Below, in pieces: positions 1 to 6,547 of a stretch of DNA of 7,229 nt. The notes under the pieces were generated by a model. It made no database searches, was not told the origin of the DNA, and saw only the letters and a list, made by a program, of their open reading frames with translations. Source of the DNA: Planctomycetota bacterium (GTDB lineage: Bacteria > Planctomycetota > Phycisphaerae > WQYP01); assembly GCA_021828935.1 (NCBI GenBank), contig JAJZCU010000098.1, positions 1-7,229 of the forward strand, in the 5' to 3' direction. Every line of letters starts with the position of its first letter. Position 1 is the stretch's first letter. The translations under genes were made by a program, and so were the position numbers.

Positions 1-54
1 GGGATTTAGAAAATAGGTCATGGATTTCGCCCGAACGCGACTCAAATTATCCAG

Positions 55-92
55 CCGCGGTTCCCTTGGTCGTCCCCGCCAAACTGCAATGC
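55..92 (+). repeat. Degenerate direct repeat, copy 1
   Basis: The stretch beginning cgcggttcccttggtcg and ending caatgcgg matches 242-278 (cgcggttcctctggtcc to caatgcag), aligned by eye with small gaps and roughly three quarters of positions equal. A weaker relative of the cgttcatccgcgtcat text that precedes copy 2 appears at about 112-136 (cgttgattacgctcattacg). These look like decayed copies of an intergenic repeat; the function is unknown. Confidence 0.45.
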
Positions 93-230
93 GGATCCAA
101 TATTATTAACCGTTGATTACGCTCATTACGCGGATAGGGGAAGGACAGATAGCCGACCCCTGGCCAACGGAACCATGAACAACGGGCAACCAGCCGAAAA
201 TCATTTCCCACTCCGTCGTATCCGCGTTCA

Positions 231-278
231 TCCGCGTCATCCGCGGTTCCTCTGGTCCCACGGCCAGATTACAATGCA
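231..278 (+). repeat. Degenerate direct repeat, copy 2
   Basis: This copy contains the phrase tccgcgtcatccgcggttcc followed by ctggtcc and caatgcag, matching 55-92. The 15-base core cgcgtcatccgcggt (233-247) recurs exactly at 4517-4531, where it straddles the stop codon of the PEP-CTERM gene at 4521. Such recurrence at two intergenic sites in 7 kb suggests a dispersed genomic repeat. Confidence 0.45.
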
Positions 279-364
279 GCTTAAATCTATTGGCGAACAC
301 CTGGGTATCGACAAGCCATCGTCGGACGGGGCTGTGGCCCCCCGTGGCGTTGATCCGCTCGGGA

Positions 365-387
365 CGCCGCCGGCGTGGCCGGAGGCG
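365..387 (-). terminator. Possible terminator hairpin after prepilin-like gene
   Basis: A GC-rich hairpin lies 11 bases beyond the stop codon of the minus-strand gene at 399-1379. CGCC (365-368) pairs with GGCG (384-387) and CCGGC (370-374) pairs with GCCGG (378-382), with one G/A mismatch and a GTG loop. No T tract follows in the minus-strand direction, so it is not a classical intrinsic terminator; it could be a transcript-end hairpin or part of the local repeat. Confidence 0.3.
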
Positions 388-398
388 CCGCGATCTCA

Positions 399-1379
399 TC
401 AAAACGGCGATACGTAAATGTTGTTAAAGTCGCTCGCGGTGACGCTTTCCACATGCGTGTCGCAGAAGCCAACATTAATTTCGCTTCCGTGCCGCTGGCC
501 GGCGGCGGCGGCGGGACTATTCAGAAGCCGCTGCCAATTGAACGGAATGCGCTGCTGCAGCCACTGGGTTTTGTAAACAGCTTCCAGCGTGCGCGGGTCT
601 ACGTTGGGGGGCAGACCGGCGTCCACATCATAGTTGGTGGTGTAGTAAACGGCGTTGTTATAATTTAGCGGGGCGCCTGGAGTTGTGCCGGGCCGCGTGC
701 CGCAATCGGCAATACACAACGTTTCCGCGGGCAGGCGGATGCTGTCCCACTTGCAATTCAGCGGATCGCCCAGGCCGCCGGGGCCGCCGGACCCGCCGGC
801 AACATTCATGTTGTCGTTCTCGCCGAAATGGCCCAGGCCGTCGGGCCCGGTCAAAGCGGTGATATCCGCATTGATGCCATAAGAAATCGGAAAGTATCCC
901 TTCGGGTCGTTCGGGGGAATGGTGACATTGTTAAAAATCTGGTAGCCCGGCCACTGGTCATCCAGCGTTGGATCATTGGGGCACAGAAAGACCTTGCTTT
1001 CTTTCAGAGAACTCTGAAACGACTGCAACGGCGATCCGCCCATGGTCGGCACCAAGGCGCTGGCCCAGTCTTTCAGGAAGCCATCGTTGCGCCAGGCAAA
1101 GATGTCTTTCATGGGGTCGTAGGGTATGGCCCATTGGTTGGACGAACACGGCTGCACCAGTTCGTGATGACTCTGGGCGAATTCCGTTTCGGCCATGCAA
1201 AGCTGCCGAATGTTTGACGCGCAGGCCACTTTTCCAGCCTCCGCCTTGGCCCTGGCCAGGGCGGGCAGCAGGATGGAAATGAGGATCGCGATGATGGAAA
1301 TGACCACCAGCAATTCAATGAGCGTAAAACCGCGCCGGAATCGCGGGGGCGACAACGTCTTGGCGGAAAATGTGAACAT
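399..1379 (-). CDS. Prepilin-type cleavage/methylation domain protein (type II secretion pseudopilin-like)
   Basis: This 326-residue protein has a type IV prepilin leader. A basic stretch (R13, R15, R16) ends in G17, followed by F18-T-L-I-E22 and the hydrophobic helix VVISIIAILISILLPAL, so prepilin peptidase should cut between G17 and F18, with Glu at +5. After the helix comes the CASNIRQL segment typical of planctomycete pseudopilin-like proteins. Near the C-terminus H297 is followed ten residues later by D307 in RHGSEINVGFCDTHVE, matching the H-X9-DG pattern except that Thr replaces Gly. The middle, rich in Pro, Gly and Asn, has no motif I recognise. The family is widespread and multicopy in Planctomycetota and its exact role is unsettled; an inner-membrane-anchored, periplasm-facing protein is expected. 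The ATG is supported by GAGG six bases upstream (1386-1389). It begins 21 bases after the GH13 stop codon, so the two are probably cotranscribed. Confidence 0.9.
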   Translation of the reverse strand: MFTFSAKTLSPPRFRRGFTLIELLVVISIIAILISILLPALARAKAEAGKVACASNIRQLCMAETEFAQSHHELVQPCSSNQWAIPYDPMKDIFAWRNDGFLKDWASALVPTMGGSPLQSFQSSLKESKVFLCPNDPTLDDQWPGYQIFNNVTIPPNDPKGYFPISYGINADITALTGPDGLGHFGENDNMNVAGGSGGPGGLGDPLNCKWDSIRLPAETLCIADCGTRPGTTPGAPLNYNNAVYYTTNYDVDAGLPPNVDPRTLEAVYKTQWLQQRIPFNWQRLLNSPAAAAGQRHGSEINVGFCDTHVESVTASDFNNIYVSPF

Positions 1380-1385
1380 GATATG

Positions 1386-1389
1386 CCTC
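1386..1389 (-). promoter_or_regulatory. Ribosome binding site of the prepilin-like gene
   Basis: On the minus strand GAGG is followed by six bases and the ATG at 1379. It occupies most of the 21-base gap after the GH13 stop codon, leaving no room for a separate promoter between the two genes. Confidence 0.5.
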
Positions 1390-1400
1390 GAAAATAAAAT

Positions 1401-4127
1401 TTAGCAGCGACGGCGGCGGCGCAGGAGCGTTACGCCCCCGCCGGCCGCCAAAAGCGCCAGGGATGCCGGCTCAGGAACCGCCACCGGCGTTGCGCCTAAG
1501 GCCAGCATTTGCGCGGCCGCACTGGTGGTCGATGGACCGGGATATTGTGCCAGCAAATTGTTGTAGGCCTGCAACACCGACGCGCCGGCGCCCACGGCGC
1601 GCAGACGCTGGCCGAACAGCAGCAAATCAGTGCGGCCAACCACGCCATCGCCGTCGAAATCGGCGGCGGGATTAAATTGCGTATTATTACTGGCCAGAAT
1701 CTGGCCAAATAAGTTCACATCGGCAACGGTGTACTGCCCGTCAAAATTCAGATCGCCCAGGCCCGCGCCGAAGATGGTGGACGTATACAGCCCTCCGAAA
1801 CGCTGAATGTTGTACGTGCCGTCCGGTTTGTACGTGATCACCGTGGCCACATGATTGCCGCTGGTCAGGCCGTTCGCGTTGATGGTCCATAGATTCGTAT
1901 CAAACGCATTGGCCTGATTGCCGCTGTTGACCATGGCCAGAATTTGCGCGGTGGTGTCCGCGGCCGGCAGGTCAAAAATCACATGAATGTTGTTGGCCAG
2001 GCCATCGACCGATTTCACCAACAGGGTGCGGTTTTGGTTCACGCCCGGAACGGTGGCGGAAAAGCTTTCAATGGCTGAGACCGGCGGCGCGGTGTCCACA
2101 TAAATGGTTTGCGTCCAATCCGTGTACAGCGGCGGCGGATTGGCGTTGTTGCCAAACGCGGTGCGATGCCGAAAGGCAATCACTTCAATGGAATGATACC
2201 CCTGGCCAAGCTGGGCCGTGTTAATGGTTTGAATAAATTGGCCATCTCCTCCGCCGTACAGCGGGCTTGATTTGGTACGGAAGAAATCGTAGCCGTAGGT
2301 CACGGTGTTGGGCGTGGTGAAATCCACATGGCCATCGCCATTGATCGGAAGGCCGCCGTCAATGCGGATCAGGGCGTTGTCGCCGCTGGCATTGGGGTCG
2401 CTGATGGAGCCCAGCAACTTCACCGGAATTGTCTGCAGGTTCACATTAAACGTGGCGGACTTGATGACATCCACGCTGGAGACGCGATTGGCGCCATTGG
2501 CATAGGGCAGATTGGATGCATTGGCGGATGGCGCGGTTCCCGGCATCACGGACGCCACGTTGGTCAGACTCAGCGTGCCCACCGGCGTGGCGGGGCCGTA
2601 GATTAAGTACCCCTGCCCGGTGAACTTTCCGCTGGGCGTGTCATTGTTTGGAAAGGTGACGTTCACGGTTTGATCAGCGTTGACCTGCAGCAACTGCGGC
2701 AGCAGACCGTTGGAGTTGGCGGCATTGCCGGTGAGTTCCTCCAGGTATGTGCCGGGGCGAAAATCGGTATGCAACGTGGTGCTGACGTTGCCTCCGCCCT
2801 CCTGGTTATTTAACAACACCAGGGCGGAATCCTGCCGCTCAAAGGCGAAATTATTCTGGGTTAAATACCGTTGAATGTAGTTGCCGGTGGAGTACCGGTT
2901 GCGAATGTCCACCAGACCGCTTACGCCGCTGAAATGGCTGGTGGTGTTGGTGGTATTGGCCATGGTATTGCCATACACGCCGCCCAAGGCGTCTTCCCGG
3001 CCATTGGCGGGGAAACTGCCATACGTGTTGGTGTTGCCGTTGTAGTAAACCAGCGCCTGCCCCGGCAGCATGAGCGTGTAGGCATAGGCCACGTTATCCA
3101 GTGCGGGCGGGCCGTTGTCCTGGCTGGAAACAAACTTCACGCCCACCGTGCCATTGTGCTGCGTATCCACCGACGCATTAACCACATTGTTCCAGTTATT
3201 TTGATAACCGTTGGCGGTAAGGTTGTTTTGCATGGCGAAGAACAGGGGGAAATCAAGCACATTCAAATTGTTATGAACCGTGCCGATGCTGCCCGCCGGC
3301 GAGCCGTTTGGGTTGTACTGGCTGGGGGGCGAAACGGAAAAAATCTGCGTGGGATGGGAACCGTAATACTCGCCGAACCCGTAAATTTGCTCCTGCACGC
3401 CATTCAAATACGTGCGCGTGCTGGAACGGTACACGGCCTGGTTGTAATACGGCAGCGCGGTTTGCCATTCCATGTTTTTGACCGCATCCAGGCGGAAACC
3501 GTCCACGCCCAGCTTCTGCACATACCACTGCAAATTGCGCATGATGTATCCGGTGACGTTTTCCGTGGTCGGCGAGCCGGCGAGGGGGTTTGAGTTATTA
3601 AATGAATTCACCTGGATACCGCCCTGCCCGGTGGCGGGATTATAAACAAAAATGGGATTGTTGTTGGCCTGCGGATAAAACTGGGCGTTGGCGGGCATGG
3701 GCTCATTGGCAATGCGGCCAAAGGCCGGCGTTGTGCCGGCCGGCAAATTGGCGGGGTTGCCCGGCGTGGTGGGGTTGCGAATATATTGGTAATTTGTGTC
3801 AAAGTTGATATTGTCCAGCCCGGCCAGGCGCCCCTGCTGCACGTTGTTGGCGTAAGCCCCGTTGAAATCGCCGTCCGGGTTGCCGGGGGCGGAGTTCAAA
3901 AAGCCCGGGTATCCGCCCGCATTGGCGAACGTGTTGCCGTTTGAATCCACCGAACCGGTATTGGAATATCCGTTGTGGCCCATGGAATAATCGGTGTAGA
4001 AAAACGCCCCGATCTGGTGCGTGGCGTTAATTAAGCTCGAGTAGCTGGCCAGCGTGCCATAGGTGGTCGGGTTGCCCGGAGCGCCCAGGTCGTAACGGTT
4101 GTAAATGTCATACCCCACGGAAGACAT
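1401..4127 (-). CDS. GH13 alpha-amylase-family enzyme, catalytic body with dockerin-like pair and PEP-CTERM tail (5' part frameshifted off)
   Basis: This 908-residue frame is the bulk of a secreted glycoside hydrolase family 13 enzyme expected to cut alpha-glucosidic bonds in starch-like glucans. Conserved regions are visible in order. Region I is TDYSMGH (D46, H51). Region II is GFRLDAVK, with nucleophile D214. Region III is FGEYYG, with acid/base E253. Region IV is FVSSQDNG, with D337. The catalytic Asp-Glu-Asp triad is therefore intact, although region IV has Gln336 where His is usual and region I has Gly50 where Asn is usual. A beta-rich domain C follows (about 426-515), then Asn/Thr-rich beta-type modules (about 515-785). 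A dockerin-like EF-hand pair comes next (DLNFDG 792-797 and DFDGDG 823-828). The tail is VPEPAS (884-889), a hydrophobic stretch and RRRRRC. The ATG at 4127 is not the natural start: signal peptide and first barrel strand lie upstream in another frame (4108-4407), giving about 1,000 residues if rejoined. Whether full-length protein is made depends on that frameshift being real. Confidence 0.9.
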   Translation of the reverse strand: MSSVGYDIYNRYDLGAPGNPTTYGTLASYSSLINATHQIGAFFYTDYSMGHNGYSNTGSVDSNGNTFANAGGYPGFLNSAPGNPDGDFNGAYANNVQQGRLAGLDNINFDTNYQYIRNPTTPGNPANLPAGTTPAFGRIANEPMPANAQFYPQANNNPIFVYNPATGQGGIQVNSFNNSNPLAGSPTTENVTGYIMRNLQWYVQKLGVDGFRLDAVKNMEWQTALPYYNQAVYRSSTRTYLNGVQEQIYGFGEYYGSHPTQIFSVSPPSQYNPNGSPAGSIGTVHNNLNVLDFPLFFAMQNNLTANGYQNNWNNVVNASVDTQHNGTVGVKFVSSQDNGPPALDNVAYAYTLMLPGQALVYYNGNTNTYGSFPANGREDALGGVYGNTMANTTNTTSHFSGVSGLVDIRNRYSTGNYIQRYLTQNNFAFERQDSALVLLNNQEGGGNVSTTLHTDFRPGTYLEELTGNAANSNGLLPQLLQVNADQTVNVTFPNNDTPSGKFTGQGYLIYGPATPVGTLSLTNVASVMPGTAPSANASNLPYANGANRVSSVDVIKSATFNVNLQTIPVKLLGSISDPNASGDNALIRIDGGLPINGDGHVDFTTPNTVTYGYDFFRTKSSPLYGGGDGQFIQTINTAQLGQGYHSIEVIAFRHRTAFGNNANPPPLYTDWTQTIYVDTAPPVSAIESFSATVPGVNQNRTLLVKSVDGLANNIHVIFDLPAADTTAQILAMVNSGNQANAFDTNLWTINANGLTSGNHVATVITYKPDGTYNIQRFGGLYTSTIFGAGLGDLNFDGQYTVADVNLFGQILASNNTQFNPAADFDGDGVVGRTDLLLFGQRLRAVGAGASVLQAYNNLLAQYPGPSTTSAAAQMLALGATPVAVPEPASLALLAAGGGVTLLRRRRRC

Positions 4128-4128
4128 T
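4023..4128 (-). repeat. 106-bp perfect inverted repeat, left copy (inside the GH13 gene)
   Basis: Reading the minus strand from 4128 down to 4023 gives exactly the plus-strand sequence 7124-7229, which I checked base by base. It encodes SSVGYDIYNRYDLGAPGNP and the following residues of the GH13 body. Identity stops at 4129/7123 on the inner side. On the outer side the right copy reaches the last base of the window, so the true repeat length is unknown. The inner edge falls between the GGC and AAT codons of the GH13 N-terminal frame, right where the frameshift lies. Confidence 0.97.
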
Positions 4129-4407
4129 GCCGGTGTCCGACCGGCTGGGCGGCGGGGTTAACAAAGAACCGTAGCCGGCGGAAAAGACGTCCGGCAGGCG
4201 GTTTTGAATGGTGCTCCAGTCGGAACCAAAGTAGTCCAGGGTGGCTGGCGCGGAATAGGCCTGTCCGTACACCTGCGCGCTGGCGGTGCGCGGGGCGCCG
4301 ATGGCGGCGGCGGCGGTGCATGCGGCCAGAATTACCGCCAAAGACAGTGCCGAACGCGGCTTGCGGCGGTTGGAGAAACGTATTTCTTCGGCTGGGATTG
4401 CCGTCAT
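4108..4407 (-). pseudogene. N-terminal fragment of the GH13 gene (signal peptide and first barrel strand), out of frame with the body
   Basis: This 99-residue frame starts with a basic N-region, then a signal-peptide core (SALSLAVILAACTAAAAIG) and a likely signal peptidase I site after A-S-A44. The mature part, YFGSDWSTIQNRLPDVFSAGYG then TPPPSRSDTGN94, is the standard opening of planctomycete GH13 proteins, where it normally continues as x-SVGYDxYxRxDLG. That continuation sits in the neighbouring frame at 4127 and below (SSVGYDIYNRYDLG). The present frame instead reads VFRGV and stops at 4108-4110. One extra base in AATGTCTTCC, or two missing bases, would account for the break. The ATG at 4407 is well supported by AGAGGA six bases upstream. 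This fragment is the true 5' end of the downstream gene, not an independent small protein. Confidence 0.85.
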
Positions 4408-4413
4408 GTGACA

Positions 4414-4419
4414 TCCTCT
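4414..4419 (-). promoter_or_regulatory. Ribosome binding site of the GH13 gene
   Basis: AGAGGA on the minus strand is followed by TGTCAC and then the ATG at 4407, an ideal six-base spacing. It fixes the real start of the GH13 gene at 4407 and argues that the internal ATG at 4127 is not a genuine start. Confidence 0.6.
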
Positions 4420-4463
4420 GTTGGTACTGTTCCGGGTGGTGGCGAATCGGGTTATTGCGGCGT

Positions 4464-4481
4464 CGCCGCGCCATCGCGGCG
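4464..4481. repeat. GC hairpin 1 between PEP-CTERM gene and GH13 gene
   Basis: CGCCGCG (4464-4470) and CGCGGCG (4475-4481) form a perfect 7-bp stem around a CCAT loop. With its neighbour at 4486-4503 it makes a tandem hairpin pair in the 113-base gap between the stop at 4521 and the GH13 start at 4407. No T tract follows on either strand. Confidence 0.6.
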
Positions 4482-4485
4482 CCCA

Positions 4486-4503
4486 CCCCCGGCAAGCCGG
4501 GGG
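4486..4503. terminator. GC hairpin 2, possible transcript end or intergenic repeat
   Basis: CCCCCGG (4486-4492) pairs perfectly with CCGGGGG (4497-4503) around a CAAG loop. It begins 17 bases after the minus-strand stop codon at 4521, a position suited to a transcription end for the PEP-CTERM genes. It lacks a T tract, so intrinsic termination is uncertain. Hairpins of this cccccggc/gccggggg type are, as I recall, common between planctomycete genes, so it may be a dispersed palindromic repeat. Confidence 0.4.
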
Positions 4504-4520
4504 CTATATAGGCGCCCGCG

Positions 4521-5462
4521 TCATCCGCGGTGTAATCGCGCCGATTCACGTTTTCGCCGCGTGGCCAAAAGCGCCAGGGCGCCCACGCCCAACAGGCCCA
4601 GAGTGGCCGGTTCGGGAATGGCCGGTACGCCGGTGATGGCCAGGCTGTTAAAATATGCGTCCTGCGTGCCGCCGTAGGTTAAGTTATCATTGAACAGCAT
4701 CAATTGATTCAGGCTGCCGGAACCCAGTGATAAGTTGCTAAACACGGCGGGCGTTGCGCCCAGGGCAAGCGGCGTAACCGTGGCCGAAATGGTGTCCGGG
4801 CCCGTGAGCGTCACGGCAACATTGACGCCATTGGCGTTGTTCGCGGCCACGATGCCCGTATCAATGGCGTTGCTTAAATTGGCGCCGTAATTAATGCCGT
4901 AATCGGTCCCGGCGCCGCTGGCCGCAAATTGGAACAACGGCGTGGCAGCGCCCCCGGCGGCATTCTGCAACTGAAAACCCTCCTCGCCAAAGCCGTTGAT
5001 ATAGCCCGTGAGCACGTTCATGCTGAAGGTCTGCCCGACGGATAGCGGCGCGGTGAAGGGCCGATAGGCAACGGGATCAGCAGCCAGGCCGGCGGTGGCG
5101 TAATCGGCATAGACATCAAAGGAACTGCCCGCGGTATCAATGTTGGGCGTGGCGGTGGTTCCGTAGGCGGTGGAAGAGGTATTAATAAGAAAACCGGCCA
5201 GCGGATTGCCCTGGGAGTTGGTGTGGTTGTAATTAAACGGGATTTGCACCCAGGGGCCAAAGCCCGTGCCGCCGTTGCTGCCATTGGTCCAGCCGTTGGC
5301 GTATGCCGGGGAGGAAGCCGTGTCAGCGGCAAGCGTGGAATGAACCACGACGGCGCCGGCACGGGCGGTAAGCGCGCAGATGACGCCAGCCGCAGCCAGC
5401 GTGGCCAGAACGTTGAACGTGCGGGATCGGGAAGAACGGTGGTGGATCACAAATTCACTCAC
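4521..5462 (-). CDS. PEP-CTERM sorting domain protein, paralog of the next two genes upstream
   Basis: This exported protein of about 313 residues has unknown function. It opens with a basic N-region (HHRSSRSR) and a hydrophobic core (NVLATLAAAGVICALTA) with a likely cut near ARAGA. The mature part is rich in Ala, Gly, Asn and Thr. It shares landmarks in the same order with the 299-residue neighbour: GGTGFGPW (about 64-71), YRPF (133-136), an SVGQTFSM strand, a GFQLQN strand, and YFNSLAIT just before the tail. The tail is IPEPAT, a hydrophobic helix (LGLLGVGALALLA) and TRRKR, which exosortase-type sorting would recognise and remove. The start is uncertain. The longest frame begins with TTG at 5474, but a GAAAGG motif (5475-5480) directly abuts it. 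I prefer GTG at 5462, 12 bases from that motif; GTG at 5450 is also possible. The stop codon lies within a copy of the 15-base cgcgtcatccgcggt repeat, giving an unusual SARLHRG end. Confidence 0.85.
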   Translation of the reverse strand: MSEFVIHHRSSRSRTFNVLATLAAAGVICALTARAGAVVVHSTLAADTASSPAYANGWTNGSNGGTGFGPWVQIPFNYNHTNSQGNPLAGFLINTSSTAYGTTATPNIDTAGSSFDVYADYATAGLAADPVAYRPFTAPLSVGQTFSMNVLTGYINGFGEEGFQLQNAAGGAATPLFQFAASGAGTDYGINYGANLSNAIDTGIVAANNANGVNVAVTLTGPDTISATVTPLALGATPAVFSNLSLGSGSLNQLMLFNDNLTYGGTQDAYFNSLAITGVPAIPEPATLGLLGVGALALLATRRKRESARLHRG

Positions 5463-5474
5463 AAAAAATGCCAA

Positions 5475-5480
5475 CCTTTC
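5475..5480 (-). promoter_or_regulatory. Candidate ribosome binding site for the PEP-CTERM gene at 4521-5462
   Basis: GAAAGG on the minus strand lies immediately next to a TTG (5474), too close to serve it, and 12 bases before GTG at 5462, slightly long but usable. It is the only purine-rich match near the N-terminus and is why I shortened the longest open frame. Confidence 0.4.
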
Positions 5481-5546
5481 GTTTCTTGCGGCCGCGGTTC
5501 AAGCACATTGGCCGCCCGGCTCGCCCTCCAAGTGTGTGACAATCAA

Positions 5547-6446
5547 TTAAGCCAAGCGTCCGAGCTTTGCCCCGCGTCGCCGGCGTAGAAGTACCATACC
5601 CAGCACCCCGGCAATGCCGGCGCCTGCGGGAAGGATGCTGGCGGGTTCGGGGGTGATGGCCATGCTGTTAAAATATGTGTTGCCGGTCGTGTTCGTGTCG
5701 AACAGGTGGACCTGATTGATGGATCCGGAAATTGTCTGGTTTGTGTATGAAGCCGGCGTGAAACTGTTGCCTGTTGCTGGCGCGATCGTGAGATCGTAGG
5801 TCGTCGGCGTGGCCAAGTAGAATGTCGCGACGATGCCGCTGTTTACATCGGACCTGGTGACGGTAGTGGCACTGGAAGCGCCGTTGGAGGTGTAATGCAA
5901 ATGCGCGTTGCCACCGCTGATAAGCAACGTGAACACGTTTCTCGCGCCGCTGCCCGTACCGTTGCCGCTTTGCAGATCAAAGCCAGCGTACCCCGTCAGG
6001 CCAGAACTGTGCGCTGCCATGGCGATCGAGAAAGCCTGACCGGGCCGTAAGGTGCCGATAGAAGCGCCGGAAGCCGAGGTGAACGGGCGGTAGAGGTCCT
6101 CCTCTGCGGCGCTGCTGTTGTTTGCGTACAAACCCCAGGACTTTCCGTTCGTGGCGATGTTCGAGCTAGCGGGATTGCCCGTTGGCGTTGCAAGAAACGT
6201 ACCAACGGCGCGCCCATTTGGCGACGAGTTGACCGTCCACCCCCCGAAGCCCGTCCCGCCGTTCGCAGTGGGGTTGGTAGTGACGTTTGAACTGTTGCCG
6301 GTCCATGTGCTGCTCGTGTAGTTGCTCGCATTATCCGCCGCCAGCACCGCCGCGCGCGTCATCTTGGGCGACGCCAGCAGCGCCACGGCACAGATCACCG
6401 GCAAGCCGCAAATGGCCATTTTCAACAGGGTGTTCTTCTTTAGCAT
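5547..6446 (-). CDS. PEP-CTERM sorting domain protein (299 aa)
   Basis: This is a complete exported protein of unknown function. The signal peptide is clear: MLKKNTLLK, hydrophobic core MAICGLPVICAVALLA, and a likely cut near TRAA (31-34). Landmarks shared with the downstream paralog are GGTGFGGW (63-70), DLYRPF (117-122), RPGQAFSIAM (135-144) and GYAGFDLQS (152-160). NQVHLFDTNTTGNTYFNSMAIT follows, ending near 265. The C-terminus is TPEPAS (265-270), a hydrophobic helix (about 273-287) and RRRRGAK, a standard PEP-CTERM tail. The conserved middle probably forms a beta-sandwich, judged only from alternating strands. The segment SGIVATF is nearly identical to GGIVATF in the truncated paralog to the right, marking recent duplication within the locus. 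The ATG at 6446 has a strong AAAGGAG eight bases upstream. About 84 bases separate it from the next gene, suiting cotranscription. Surface location is inferred from the tail; the ligand is unknown. Confidence 0.9.
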   Translation of the reverse strand: MLKKNTLLKMAICGLPVICAVALLASPKMTRAAVLAADNASNYTSSTWTGNSSNVTTNPTANGGTGFGGWTVNSSPNGRAVGTFLATPTGNPASSNIATNGKSWGLYANNSSAAEEDLYRPFTSASGASIGTLRPGQAFSIAMAAHSSGLTGYAGFDLQSGNGTGSGARNVFTLLISGGNAHLHYTSNGASSATTVTRSDVNSGIVATFYLATPTTYDLTIAPATGNSFTPASYTNQTISGSINQVHLFDTNTTGNTYFNSMAITPEPASILPAGAGIAGVLGMVLLRRRRGAKLGRLA

Positions 6447-6547
6447 GATAAGGGCTCCTTTCTAAAACCTTCTCCCGCCCGCAGGCTGGACCTCGTGGGA
6501 GATTATTGAACAGGCCCGGCGGCACATTGCCGGCCGGTGGCCAAAAA
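6447..6547 (-). other. 101-base intergenic gap between PEP-CTERM paralogs
   Basis: The gap holds the ribosome binding site at 6455-6461, an upstream inverted pair TCTCCC/GGGAGA spanning about 6470-6501, and a bulged GC hairpin (GGCGGCA...TGCCGGCC, about 6518-6535) just after the stop codon at 6548. I see no convincing promoter boxes. The hairpin could attenuate or end the upstream transcript, but it has no T tract. Confidence 0.35.
6455..6461 (-). promoter_or_regulatory. Strong ribosome binding site of the 299-aa PEP-CTERM gene
   Basis: AAAGGAG on the minus strand sits eight bases before the ATG at 6446, close to an ideal Shine-Dalgarno match and the best in the window. Confidence 0.65.

Larger units (their letters stand above)
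1..398. other. Gene-poor leader region with degenerate short repeats
   Basis: I see no convincing gene in these 398 bases. Short open frames exist on both strands but have no ribosome binding site, signal peptide or recognisable domain. Their peptides (such as the phrase RMTRMNADTTEWE on the minus strand or IRVHPRHPRF on the plus strand) are what results from translating a repeated tccgcgttcatccgcgtcatccgcgg-like text. From memory, similar phrases recur as spurious small ORFs in planctomycete and verrucomicrobial genomes; that is recollection, not a search. The region lies downstream of the prepilin-like gene and would hold its transcription end. Confidence 0.6.

Noticed and set aside
106..475. 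Small open frames in the left flank
   Set aside because: They encode repeat-derived phrases, overlap each other on both strands, and lack start signals or any recognisable motif.
2871..3593. A 240-codon open frame on the plus strand
   Set aside because: It lies wholly antisense to the GH13 catalytic region, has no domain or signal, and its Val/Ile/Ala-rich composition follows from the opposite-strand codons.
4125..4127. The ATG at 4127 as a genuine start of a cytoplasmic amylase
   Set aside because: It would remove the signal peptide and first barrel strand from a protein with a PEP-CTERM tail, and no ribosome binding site precedes it. The proper N-terminus with a good site is just upstream in another frame.
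4464..4503. A CRISPR-like or riboswitch element in the GH13 leader
   Set aside because: There are only two unrelated short hairpins, no repeat-spacer pattern and no recognisable aptamer core.
4031..4549. A 172-codon minus-strand open frame overlapping the GH13 N-terminus
   Set aside because: It is in a third frame relative to both GH13 pieces, reads through the intergenic hairpins (AYIAPGLPGVGAAMARRRR), and has no ribosome binding site. The two GH13 frames have clear family motifs instead.
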